Positions 27,283 through 38,880 of a stretch of DNA of 64,000 nt are shown here, piece after piece; within the stretch, counting starts at the first letter, position 1, and the number at the start of each line of letters is the position of its first letter. The translations under genes were made by a program, and so were the position numbers. Source of the stretch: Mucor racemosus (Eukaryota > Mucoromycota > Mucoromycetes > Mucorales > Mucoraceae); assembly GCA_027405735.1 (NCBI GenBank), contig JAPEHQ010000008.1, positions 2,170,001 to 2,234,000 on the forward strand, in the 5' to 3' direction. The notes below the pieces were generated by a model. That model was not told where the DNA came from and did not search any database. It saw only the letters and a program-made list of their open reading frames with translations.

Positions 27283-29487
27283 TGGGAACAACAACAACAA
27301 CAACCTGTTTGGCATCACTAAAAGTATCTATGCCTTTGTAAATTTCTATTTGTAACATACGAAATCGACTGATTTAGGATTGTTTTTCTTTTTTCTTCCC
27401 CACTCTCTCCTCAGCTCTTTTATTCATGTTTAAAACTACAACAGAAAGATCAATATTTTTTATAAACTGAAATCAAGTAGCAGAACAAGTATATGCTTTT
27501 CCTATTGTTTATTTGGAATTAAATTATCGACTGTTAATGTTATGGTGTGTTACAATTTATAATATCTTTCTTCAGTAAAAAAAGCATCCAAGACTTAGTC
27601 ATTTTGTTCCATAATCTACGTTATAATCAATGCTTTTTTGGTTTAAAGTCGATAACTACCTGCAGAAAAATTAGTGATTATAAAAGTATGTATGTATTAG
27701 TATTGACTTGATTTGAATAAATGAATAAACTCATGCTAATCTATTTAGTTTCAAAAAAATATTTGTTTCTGTTTAATGCCCAACAGTCAAGAAGGGGAAA
27801 ACAAGATGTTGTCTTGTATACGACTACCAGCTATCAAAGGTACACCATCATAATCATTAATTGTTAATTGATTTTACTAAAACTCAATTTTTATAGATCA
27901 AAAGTAAAGGAATATTCAGTTCAAAACGCTTGAAACAGTTCAAGTATGCTAATTTACATGGTTTATCATCTCTCGCTCATTTAATTTCTATGTTTGAATT
28001 TAATACTTCGTTTATACTACTACATCGATTCGTTCGTCGTCCATTAGAGTTAACTCACCACCCTTGATTAGCGTATATATAACAACAGTCCATTCTTAGC
28101 TCATGGCATGCAAAACTATTAAAAGAGGTGGTTGTCTAATCTCAAATTTATCTGATTCAACTTTTGATGCTAAACTAACATCAAATTAATTGTGTTGACT
28201 CGCAATAAAGTAAGGCGTTTTATCAAGTACAATGTTGGCGTTCAATATATTTTAGTTAAATTGAACAGATAGAGATATGGTTCATGCAGAGATTTATAAA
28301 TGTGTGAGAGAGCTCATATCTATGAATACAGAAAAATGATCCAAATTGTGATGCTTCGCCGACCTGTACAAGATTTTTTTGTGGCGATATCTGGTGGCTC
28401 AAGTGTAATTTAGACATTTAATTGTCAAATGTATCGAATCAAGATGAAGCTAGTTGATTGATATAACGGATAATAAATGCAATGTCATTTATTGAATGGA
28501 TGAATGGAAATGTGCTGTATAAAGCAAAGCTTACTTTTGAATGAAATTACTAATTCTTCTGATTAACATTAATAGGTTCAAAAAGTATAGTTAAATGCAA
28601 TTATTGCTACTAAATCGCATAATTTAATATGCAGAAAACTCTTGAATCATTTATTCTTCTTTTTTTTTGGCAATACATGTATAACAATTTACAGTTATAA
28701 GCTTGAATCAAGTGGGTACAGCATCGTAAATTCTTGAAAAAGTTTTCAGGTATTTTAAAATTTCTTATTTTTAAGACTTACAAGGCTTATAAGCGGAATA
28801 TTAATTTAGAAAATTATTCTTGTCCAGATCATCAATGTTGACATTTTTTAATTTTTTTTTTCTGATTTTGCAAATCTAGAGTTAATTATACTACCAATTA
28901 TAAAAACAAAAAATATAAACATATACAGAATTCAGAGCTCTATTTGCTCAATAAAAAATAACAAACATTTCTATTGCAAAATATTACATGAAAATCCTTT
29001 AACCAAAAAACCGTTTTTTGGGCAAAGGTACAAAGTATCATTATTTAACATTTAATTTTAAGCTTTTATATAATGTGTATTAGATATGGCTACAATTTTC
29101 TCTCACAATGTAGTATATTTAAACGTTGATTTTGGTATCAAAAATTGATTTTTCTGTTTTTTGATCAAAATCATGAGTGTCAATAAGGATAAAATGAGCC
29201 CCGAAAATGTCCGCTACAAAAACTGAATTTTCAGACTGTATATGGTTAAGTATAAGAAAAGTTGAAAAAAAAGAAACGCTCTTTTATTTAAAACTTAAAT
29301 ATACTATAGAATAAAAGACTTAGCCGTTCAATCTTGCTATGCTCAATTACGGCGTCGTTCTACGAGCTTGCTTTTGCAATTTTTTAAGGAACATATGATA
29401 TGACAGACGGTTTTTCTGGTAAAAAAAAAATGTGTGTTTCTATGATAACAGATATTGCCTATTTTGTTTACTTTATGGTTTATGCGT

Positions 29488-29973
29488 AGTGATATTAAAC
29501 GAGCCGAGCCTTTTTTATGCAGCCGAGCTTTTCTCAAGGCTCGTTAAAGTTAGACGAGCTTACAAAAAAGCTCGTTCAACCTCGACGAGCTTTTTTTTGC
29601 GCGTGACTAGAGCTCGTTTACCCCAAACGAGCTTTTTTATGCAGCGACTAAAACTCATCATCTCAATGCGAGCTTTATTTTACCTTTCCAGTGACAAATA
29701 TCTAAAGTAAAGCAAACTTATGAATGTCAATTGACAATTATCTAAAGTAATAATGTCATAGCATTTACTAATTATTATTTAAATTTGAACTTTTTGAAAA
29801 GAAGTCAAAAGCTCGTCTTTCTCAAACGAGCTTTTTAAAAAAAAGTCAAAAACTCGTCTTTGTCAAACGAGCTTTTATTAAAGCTCGGCTCGAGCTCGAG
29901 TGATACAAAGCTCGGCTCGTTGTGGCGAGCTTTGGTCAAGCTCGTCCTAGGCTCGGCTCGTCTTTTATACTTA
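29488..29973 (+). mobile_element. palindrome-rich MITE, copy F1
   Basis: A 486-bp element starting AGTGATATTAAACGAGCC and ending GGCTCGTCTTTTATACTTA, so the ends are imperfect inverted repeats around ACGAGCCGAGCC. It is flanked by TTTATGCGT on both sides (29479-29487 and 29974-29982), a 9-bp duplication as in Mutator-like elements. Inside are many AGCTCG/CGAGCT pairs that can form multiple hairpins. The second full copy is 56997-57482 (inverted). Open frames inside are by-products of the repeats. Confidence 0.8.
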
Positions 29974-31992
29974 TTTATGCGTTGTAATGCTGCTTTTACA
30001 TTAGCTGAAATGAGCAATTTAGCAGAGTTTCAATTGCGCTAAATAATGTAAAGCCTTGAAAATTCTTTTCTACGTGTGTTGTTTCTCTCTTTTTGTTTTC
30101 ATATTCCAATGATATATTCACCGTTTGATAAGGCATATCAGACTATCAAGCTGGTATTCTTTTGTTTTATCTGAATACGAACGCATTCTAAGAACATAAG
30201 AAACTAATGTTTTTAATATAGGTAACAGTCTATTATATTATAGACTGATATTTTCATTTAAGCGTATTCTAAGATCAAATATTATTATTTACTACTGTAT
30301 TGTTGGACATATTTCTTTCTACAAAAACGTAATTATAAAAAAAGCGGAGTGAAATACAATTATAGCTCTTCTAAGTTTATTCAAGGTATCAAGTAAAGCA
30401 ACGATCCATCTACTCGATGGATCATTGTGGTATTTATATTAAATGTCTAATTCAAATTACTGAATTAGTAATTTGATCTTTTTGGTTTTAAAGCTGATGA
30501 GAAAAGGGATGAGCAATTACTAATTCAGGTTATACAATTATCTGTAATTATTGTTTGTAATTTTAAATTGTAGTTAAGTTTCTATATTTCATGATCTTGG
30601 TTCTCACACCAAATTCATGTTACTAGTTACTGATTACTAGTTCAATTTGATGTGTGAAAGACGGCCAGTAGTTCACGCCATTTCTTGATGATTACCAGAT
30701 CAAATCGAAGGCAATAATATTTATATCTACTCAATAAAAAGCTAGAACTGGCTACAAACTCACGAAATGTTCCAGAAAAGTGATAAAATTTCAAATGATA
30801 ATAGAAACAAAAAAAAGAATAATCTAATGTCTTGTCTAATAACTATAGTTATAATTGCAGTAGCTATACTTGAAAACGAATTTTTTTACAGCTGACAATA
30901 GTAAACTAAAATAGTAAATTTAAAAAAGTTTAATTTGCTTAAATTTTATGTGTGATAAAGTAACATCTATAATCTTAGATTTGGTAGCATATAAATTTAA
31001 GCAGTAAGTGTTATTTAAGCTTATGCTCCAGCAAAAGCCACTGTTGCTGTAAACATTATAGCTATAAACATATTTACAAATGATGATGATCGTAAATATA
31101 TTGGCTCTTGAATGTATTATTATTTTACATCAACAACATATTAGATTGTATTGCCTATAATGTATATTAATAAAAGCAAATGTAATTTAAAACCTCATTC
31201 CAGTAAAAAAATGCAATGGAATTTTGAGAACGGCACGATGCTCATGTACAAACCAATTTGTGCCCATACGACCAGCTCATTATGCTCATGGTCAGATTTT
31301 ATTATTATTCACTGCAGTAAATGACGAAGTTATTTACTAAAATAAAAAAAATATAAAAATAAAAGCAGTAGAAATACAATTATAATCAGCTAAAGTTTTT
31401 ATTACAAAAGATTTCTGAAGATTTAAAATAATTGAAAAAGTATGAGGGCATTTATAGTGGTTTGGAGAACTTGGATACCATCAGACTTGAATGGATGTAT
31501 ATTTAGTAATCTTTCAATTTTGAGTACATTGTTATTGATTTAATATTTTAAGGGGTAAATCATGTAGAGCATTGACCATAAGGGATTGTATGGCAAGTGT
31601 GACAATATCGACCTTTTGGGAAATGGTTGTTTTGTTTATTATTGTTATATCTATTTTATGCAGCCCACCCGGGCACAACGGAATCATCTTGTGCAGCACA
31701 GGTCGGCCGTAATGTCGAGCCGGGTTTTGTTAGCCAAATTTACTAGAATAAACTGGGCTCGACAGCAATCCTATTATTGATATTAAATAAATATTATCTT
31801 TAGTTTCTGTATGTGATTTAAATTAAAAAGTTCCTTTATTAAATTACACATTTTTTTCTTGCTACAATACTTATTCTAAATCTTGTACATTTCATTGAGC
31901 CAATACACTTTATATCCTTGTATTAACTCTATTATTTGCGGACAGATATCAACGACCCACAGAGAGATGATGCACTGCCTTGGATAATTATT

Positions 31993-32310
31993 TAAAACGA
32001 GCCGAGTTTTTTATGCAGCCGAGCTTTTTTTGCGCGTGACTAGAGCTCATTCACCCCACACGAGCTTTTCTATGCAGCAACTAAAACTCATCATCTCAAT
32101 GTGAGCTTTATTTTACCTTTCAAGTGACAAATATCTAAAGTAAAGCGAACTTATGAATGTCAATTGACAATTATATAAAGTAGTAGTGTCATATCATTTA
32201 CTAATTATTATTAAATTTGAACTTTTTGAAAAGGCAGAAGCTCGCTCTTCCCTACATGAGCTTTTTAAAAAGAAGTCAAAAGCTCGGCTCGTGTTTTATA
32301 CTTACCTAAA
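31993..32310 (+). mobile_element. shortened MITE copy F3
   Basis: Related to F1 from AACGAGCCGAG to GCTCGTGTTTTATACTTA but about 170 bases shorter, with internal losses (the block between GCAGCCGAGCTTTT and GCGCGTGACTAGAGCTC is missing) and more substitutions. No clear target duplication remains. It looks like an older copy. Confidence 0.7.
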
Positions 32311-34861
32311 GTCAATAGACTCATCAGTTCTCATTGAATATGGATCCAAATGAGCTTCTGTTGTAATGTTAGATACTTCTAGGGTTTATTCACAGAATTG
32401 CAAAAGTTTAGCCTCCCCAAGTTGCTGTGGAAATGGGGAAATAAAAACACGCATCTATTTAAACTATTTCCTACGGATTGTCTCAGATATCCTTTGAAAA
32501 TTTTTATAAAATTAAATAATGGTTTGAAATTAAATTTTGAAATTGCACTTGATGTGCAGTAAATTTACGGATAGCATATCTTGATTTCCTTAGATAGGAG
32601 CTGTTTTTGAAGGACTAATGCACAGTTTTCAGCAAGAAACCTGTCTTCATCTGCTTGAAAAAAATTAAGTGTTTGGGAAAATGCTTGAAATCAATGAATA
32701 TTTATCCAAATAGGTTGAAATTTTCAAAATATATACTATGTATATAACAGTATCCAGCACCATAATTTCAATACATATTGATTTCCTGGTTAACTCGTAG
32801 GAATCAAGTGCCCACTTTTTCTAAATGGATTTTATGACTCAGTAGACCATTCAAAATTAGAAATAGTGCTAAATCAGCCAAATTTAGTATATACGGCAAT
32901 AATAATTGCCAAAACTAATAAGTGAACGTCCTTTTTATACGTAATCAAAGTTGTAGTGCAATGTGTTTTACATCTATTTGTCATAAAAAATGTCGGATTT
33001 TAATTACTGATTTAAATACATGTAAGCAAATAAATACTGGAAAATCGTAAACCTTTGTTTCTTGAATGAGTTGCTTTATAGCAATGTTTCCACTTGAAAT
33101 TCAGACATTTCAGGAAAATATTTGGACAACTGTAGTTATATATTGAGACAAAGGCCTAACGAAAAGTAGGCGCAATGAGCATGTAAATTCATACAAATTG
33201 GCAATAAATTTCAGACGAATAAGGTGTTATTTATAGATGCTAGTTGGCTAATATAAAGTTTTATTTTTTATAAAGACAATCTTATTAGCTACAAGGTTTC
33301 TCTATCTGACTTGGGATTTTCTCATTTAACAATGGAAAATGATGGCTTCTTACAATGCCCATTTTGGCAACGCCATGTTTTCTAGAGGGTCTCTCTCCAT
33401 TCCTATGCCCCAAGGTTAATGTTTGTTTATTCCAGAACGTTTATTCACTCTTCATTACGGTTTACGATTTGGATCGATGTTCGTATAGCATGGAAGTCTC
33501 CAAAGAACTAGATGTTTATTTGTTATCAATATGGAATGCCTTTACTAAATCTTCTTTTTCTATCTTTTTTTTTATATTCATCTCAAATCAATCCTCTGCT
33601 TGTTCCAATATTAATCTCATTTAGTCTCAAATCACATTCTCATTTTATTCAAACTTTACTCTGTTTCGTCTAAACTTTAATTTTATGTCATCTAAAAAAA
33701 AAAAAAAAATTCGTCTGAATTCAAAGCAAATAAGCTGTAAATGCAGTTAATAGTAAACAAAAATTAGACAGTGTTATCTCTGGACACTGTTTAAACTTTC
33801 AAAAAATAAAAACCTGTGATGGAGTTATCAATAAAACAAGATTTCAAAATAAAGTATTAGCCTAAATGCAAACCTCAGCAGCAAAAAAAAAAAAAAATGT
33901 ATTTATGAAGCATTTTAAAAGAAAAACTTTGTTTTAAAAACTATATATAGTTTGATGTCAAATTTCAAAGCATTCTGGCTTGAGCATCAGCGGATTGTTG
34001 ACAGATCAAATGCGAAAATGCATCCTATTACCGGTAACCTTACTTTTATTCAGCTGTATACTTGTGTATCTACATCATATACAAATTATTATTGAAGGAT
34101 TTTTTTCGCATTAATTCAGTTTTAAACGTCAAGTTTGAAATTCTTATATGAATGAGGTCCTTCTCTGACATACTTTTCTGGATCGCTTCAAGTAGTTACC
34201 TTAAATCTATTACACAGATGTACTATGAGTTTTCTGTTGGTGATGAACTTCGATTTTGGATACTGCCGAGTGTCCCACTGTACAGCTTTGAAAAATTGTT
34301 TCTCTGTTGAAACTACTTCTATACTATATACAAAATTTTTAAATTTTAATTTAAATATGATGTTGAATGCTCTCCATTTTTTAATATAAAGATTTGTACT
34401 TATAGCTACAGTTATGCAACCTTGAAGTTGATTCATATTTTTCTAGAATGATATTAATTTTTCAAATCGCGACATATATTGTAGAAATACAGTAGTTGGT
34501 CTTACAAATCGATAATTTACTCCCAACAGCTTGTAGTTTCCATCAGCTTCATTATAGCAACAAGTTTACGTATGTAATAGAAGCATTATTATGCATGGCA
34601 TCTGCCTATTGATCTGTTTTTCAATGGTTTTAATGGAGAAATGTAGCTAAAAACCAAATTGTATACAAATGGAAACCAATCAACTCAGCATCATCATCAA
34701 GTCTTTTTTCCTCGTTTTTCAAGCTCATTTTGCTTCTTTTTCCTTCTGGACATAATCTACAGCACTTTTAAAAAAAGGGACAAAATAGAGGTTGAGAGAG
34801 TATTTGCGTGAGCAAAGCAAAAGAGAATTCATAATAGTCAATTGTAATCTCCAATTGTAAA
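32311..34861. other. 2.5 kb gene-free, with R4 repeat at 33080-33250
   Basis: The segment 33080-33250 matches 10375-10560. Elsewhere there are A-tracts (33694-33708, 33882-33896) and short frames without recognisable domains, such as the 89-residue one at 33355-33624. The last 150 bases are purine-rich and probably lead into the small membrane-protein gene. Confidence 0.45.
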
Positions 34862-35239
34862 ATGATCAAGATTATTGGTATACTCTTGGCTTTCGGGTTA
34901 GGATATATGACAGCATATAATGAATTATTAGCCTATATGCTGCAAGAGGTAATAAATGATCCAGCGCGACGACATAGTACATGGCAATCAATTAAAGTTT
35001 TTCCCTATCAAAATAGAAAACAGCATTTTATATTTTATTAGGTCTAGGAGCTAGTTTTCTTTTGATTTACATTCCTTTGGAAAGAATAGCCGAGGCAGAG
35101 TCAGTCCAAGTAAGTAAATAATCTAAAAAGAAAAAAGAAAAGAAAAAGTTACTGATAATCTAATCATTCGCATTAGAACCCTTTAACAGCTTTACGAACA
35201 TCGGCTCGTGAGCATTTACAGCGACGAGGTAGTTTTTAA
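34862..35239 (+). CDS. small membrane protein of unknown function, three exons
   Basis: Not a family I recognise. Exons 34862-34976, 35042-35109 and 35177-35239 join with canonical GT-AG signals to 81 residues. There are two hydrophobic segments: residues about 2-17 (MIKIIGILLAFGLGYMTAY) and about 40-51 (LGASFLLIYIPL), then a charged tail (RIAEAESVQ, REHLQRRGSF). Size, N-terminal segment and basic tail would suit a small mitochondrial or ER membrane subunit, but there is no direct evidence. Placement just before a convergent BTG gene (113 bases between stops) adds no hint. The first donor (GTACAT) was chosen to keep the frame; alternative splicing there would change about 20 residues. Confidence 0.55.
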
Positions 35240-35352
35240 TAGAGATGATGAATGTTATTATTATTTTATTTAAATAAAGATGATTTACAATAAAAAAAGG
35301 GGAGGAGGGAAAAGGGATGGAGAGGAGAAAGAGAGAGAGGAAATATACACAA

Positions 35353-36045
35353 TTAAACAGCCATAACTAAGCCTTTGTTTGATTTATCTTCACCATTCTT
35401 TTTTGCTAAAGGTGATGATTGATGTTGTTGCATAGAAGTTTGTTGGTTTTTTAACAATAATGACTCTGGGCTATTAGGAGGAGAAATACGAATAGGTGTC
35501 GAAGTTCTTGGTTGAAGATATTGCATCATTGGAGAGTTAGTAGGTGATTTTGCAGTAATTGCTGTTGTAGTAGATGTTGTTGTAATTGTTGAATTCAAAG
35601 AAGGGTCCAGCTTTAAAGTAATTCTACCACGAGAACGATCCTCAAACAATGTCATAATATTGCCATGATCACCTACTCTATAAGATACCGAGAAAGGGTC
35701 AATCCAAAGCACAAAATCGCGAGGAAGATGGGCATGAATAGAAGTAGGCTGAATTGAAGCTTTCATACAAGCTAAAAATAGTAATAGTTGTTAATATTGC
35801 ATATATATATTGTATAGTTTGCAAACAATACCTTCAGTTAAAATAGGATCCAATTGTCCATTGAAATTGGAAAGAGCCCGATAACCATTTCCTCTGTAAG
35901 GTTGCTGAGGATCCCAATGGTCTTCAAAACGAGCCTTGAGTAATTCTGCTAATGTTTCCTTGAATTTAGTTACAACTTCTTGATCAACTTTTGATTGTAA
36001 AAGTCGACCAAGAAATTCAACGGCTTGAGCGATTTCGATATGCAT
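35353..36045 (-). CDS. BTG/Tob-family anti-proliferative protein
   Basis: Adaptor of the APRO family. Animal BTG/Tob proteins bind the Caf1 deadenylase of CCR4-NOT and slow growth by promoting mRNA decay. Exons 36045-35832 and 35771-35353 give 210 residues. The N-terminal 110 residues are a full BTG domain: MHIEIAQAVEFLGRLL, ELLKARFEDHWDP (box A region), GNGYRALSNF, and LWIDPFSVSYRVGDHGNI (box B region). The tail is Ser/Thr/Pro/Gln-rich and likely disordered. A further in-frame ATG at 36120 would only add a Lys-rich stretch from a T-tract, so the domain's own Met at 36045 is the better start. Yeast lacks a clear homologue, and the gene supports an early-diverging fungus. Confidence 0.88.
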
Positions 36046-36621
36046 TTTTTCTGATATTTTATGATTTTTGTGTATTTTTTTTTTCTTTTTTTTTTTTTTA
36101 TGAAATATAAATATATACAAAAAAGAAAGGAAGGAGAAGCGAGAAAGAGAGGGAGAAAAGGGGAGAAGGAGTGGGTTTATTTAGATGCTTTTTTTATGGT
36201 TATTTTTTTTTAATTGTTATATGAAAAAGAAGAGAAAAAATCCTTTTTAGTTTTCTGCTTTAACCAGAAACATCAACTACTGATTTACACTAAATTTGGA
36301 TCGCTTTTTCAAACATTTTGCACACAATTTACACATATTTCACTTTCCTGTGCTGCTATTGTGTTCGATATACACATTTTTTATAATACAAGCATGTATA
36401 CTGCGATACATCCTTTGAAATGATATTTTGAATCAACGTTTTCTGCATCTCTCGCAAGATAAAAGAATGAAATGAAACCAGTTGATATTATCATGTTGGA
36501 AATGATTGGATCCTTGTATATATCCAATTATATCTGAGCAGTCCGTTCCCTATTTGTAAGATTTTTTTAGAGGATTGACATGTATAGAAAAGTTTTTCAT
36601 TTGCCTGAATAAGCAACAACA
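36046..36621. promoter_or_regulatory. divergent promoter, BTG/Tob and Rpp40
   Basis: Upstream of the BTG start lies a T-tract (36076-36099 on the plus strand reads as T/TTTC) and then a purine-rich GGAGAAG block near 36130-36170. The rest is AT-rich without recognisable sites. Confidence 0.4.
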
Positions 36622-38441
36622 ATGAGCGAAAAGACATATTTACCGAACGATGAACCTTTAAAATCATATTCTGATATCAACTATCTTGATTTGGATCAAC
36701 ATCAACACATTTGGAAACGCATAATTGACTCTCATCCTTTCAATCGAGCTGTAAGCATTCATAAACACGAATCAATGACACTCACAAAATTAACTCATTT
36801 TGCTAGCTTACTGTGTTTTTACCTTCATGCTCCATTAATCTTGCCACAGAGCATGTGAATCAAAATCTTGGCTCTTACTACCAAGTGGAATCTTCGCTAG
36901 ACTTCCTTTTGGAGCCCAGTTTCTTTCAAAACTACATTAAATCAGGTAAATTATTAGATTAATTGACTTTCAAGTACTTGAGATTCACGCTTTTTTTATT
37001 GCAGATCAATGCCAATTAATAGTTCATAGTCTCAATACCAACTTGAATACGGACGATGTGGTTATTTTATCATCTACAGGCCAACTCTATTTCAGTTTAT
37101 TAAAAGAGACATTCGAGACATTTGGTATGGAAGCAATGGGTAGATCAAAAGCAGATGTAAAGCATGGCAAACATGGTAATGTAAATCGGTCGAGTAATCT
37201 TGGAAGTTTAAATTAACAGAAAATGCAGTTGTTGTGGTGGATTTGAATAGCGCAAGTTTTAAAGCCGATAGCAAGCAATACAATAGATTAAAATGGTGCT
37301 TTGAAAATACAATGAAAAGTGTATTCAAATTAAATATTTGTGCCATTGATTCATGTAAGTGATTGACAAAAAAAAGTCGGGCTTTTAATCGTTAGTTTTC
37401 AGTTCTCTGAACTATACCTCTGCTTTGAAGAATTTTCGTGTAAAGTCAAGAGCAATTAATTAAACAATGCAACATGCCATAACAATTACTGGCATGTAAA
37501 GTGTATTTGAGAATTATTTGTTTTGATTTAGATGCACACAATGCTTGAAAACAGCGGTTTTCCAAATGGATATCACAAAATCAAACACCGTACCGAGATG
37601 TTACCTTGTCCAACTGTTAAACGAATTTTTCTTGTTGAGAAAATGGGTTGATTTATCCATATATCAGGCTATACTATCAACTATTTTTCGGATGAACAAA
37701 TCACCTTTGAAAGGCACAAAAACTCTTTAAAAGCAGTACAGGTGGTTCAGAAATCGAAACAACGGAGATGTCTGACCTGAATCCTTGGGAAAAGAATGTT
37801 TTACTGACTATATTGTATAGTAACAGGAACAACTATAGATATCAACTTTCCATCTACACTCAACAGTATATCTAAAAAAGAAATGCAAGCTGAATTTGAG
37901 ACAGTGACAGACATAAATATACCATCATTTGAAAATATAAACCATTCATTGGATCAAAAGCCCGAAAACTGGGATAACGAAGCTATGCAAGCTTTAGAAT
38001 GGCTTGGTTTGGCACATTTAAAAGCAAATCGTATTAAAAAACATAGAGAAAAGGTCGATCCTTTTGTTTCTGTGTACCAACCACCGATGCCATTACTTGA
38101 AAATCATCACACAGGCACATTGGTTAAATTTAAAGGGTTTATTCCCACTACATGTATTCAAAATATCATGATTATTATTAGGTAAAGTTTGATATAGATT
38201 TTTTTTTTTTTTTTTTCATTTCATTAATGTGTCTTTATTTAGAAAAATGATGGCTTCAAATATAACTTCACAATGGGCTTCTTTGACATGCTGGGGTTAT
38301 AAAGACTCACCAATCACTTGGAACAAGATTGGGCACTATGAGTATTTAAATAGTGAAAACGATTACACATTTCTATTATTGCCAAACAAAAAAACTGCGT
38401 ATATATATCAGTTGTACGGTTCACACCACAACAAGTTTTAG
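36622..38441 (+). CDS. RPP40: ribonuclease P/MRP subunit Rpp40
   Basis: Protein subunit of the nuclear RNase P/MRP ribonucleoproteins that process tRNA and rRNA precursors. Inferred exons 36622-36750, 36807-36945, 37005-37175, 37220-37354, 37839-38181 and 38243-38441 give 371 residues, near the human length. Matches to the family run in order: NQNLGSYYQVESSLDFLLEP then FFQNYIKS, DDVVILSSTGQLYFSLLKET, VVVVDLNSASF...YNRLKWCFENT, EAMQALEWLGLAHL, LVKFKGFIPTTCI and GYKDSPITWNKIGHYEYLN ending in SENDYTFLLLP. Intron 4 is 484 nt, far longer than the others (44-66 nt), and contains frames that do not fit the family; the splice 37354/37839 keeps frame and alignment. Whether a small extra exon lies in that intron is open. 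Confidence 0.85.
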
Positions 38442-38880
38442 AATTGCTGTACAAAATACATGTACACGATAAATAAACATCAATGCATGCAATAGTTTCA
38501 TTTAATTCCCAAAATGTTTAAATTTAAAACAAATGAACTTTTTATTTTTCAGGTACAAAAACTGAAATCGACCTCTCTTTTCTTTACCTTGAATGACATT
38601 TCCGATGATTTGATTATTGCTACATCTTTATTGATTGAATTATAGCAAGTAAATACATATTGTATATTTTGGTTTTGCCATTATGCTTAAGGAAAGGAAT
38701 TATGTGATGTTTTTAATTTGCCTGATCTTTTGTTGTTATGCGTATTGTAAATAGTTCCCGGAGTTGATAAAGATCGCCAATCATAGTATAACAACACAAT
38801 TAGAAATGAAAAGAATTTTAAATTTGACAGTTTCAATCTAATTTCTGTTATTTCTCTTTTCAATCAAATCTCTTTACATT
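38442..38880. promoter_or_regulatory. intergenic region, Rpp40 3' flank and PDI promoter
   Basis: Gene-free. A CCAAT motif lies at 38776-38780 (GCCAATCA), about 100 bases before the PDI start. The leader just before the ATG is T/C-rich (TTTCTCTTTTCAATC). No unfolded-protein-response element was identified by eye. Confidence 0.4.

Larger units (their letters stand above)
26430..31770 (+). repeat. R2 large dispersed repeat, copy 1
   Basis: Collinear with copy 2 (about 43090-45268 plus 51134-52290) and, inverted, with copy 3 (55510-58390). Matching starts near CACTACGGCC (26632) and is close to identical from about 27290 to 29040, then goes on through 29320, resumes at about 30870 and ends with the block GCAGCCCACCCGGGC (31661). 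It is interrupted by a solo LTR (26945-27282) and by about 1.5 kb at 29320-30870 that includes a MITE. The first 200 bases (26430-26640) are GC-richer than anything nearby. No long open frame, no identified terminal repeats; class unknown. Confidence 0.7.

Noticed and set aside
29343..30042. Frames of 60-92 residues around 29.3-30.0 kb and their twins at 56.9-57.6 kb
   Set aside because: They fall in the palindrome-rich MITE and differ in ends between copies; repeat by-products.
33355..33624. 89-residue plus-strand frame
   Set aside because: No domain, no introns or promoter context, hydrophobic by T-richness; not enough to call a gene.
36046..36120. Upstream in-frame ATG extending the BTG protein
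   Set aside because: The extension would be a Lys-rich run coded by a T-tract, and the family begins at the Met of the BTG domain.
37545..37730. 61-residue frame in the large Rpp40 intron as an Rpp40 exon
   Set aside because: It does not match the family, and direct splicing 37354/37839 gives the expected alignment and frame.
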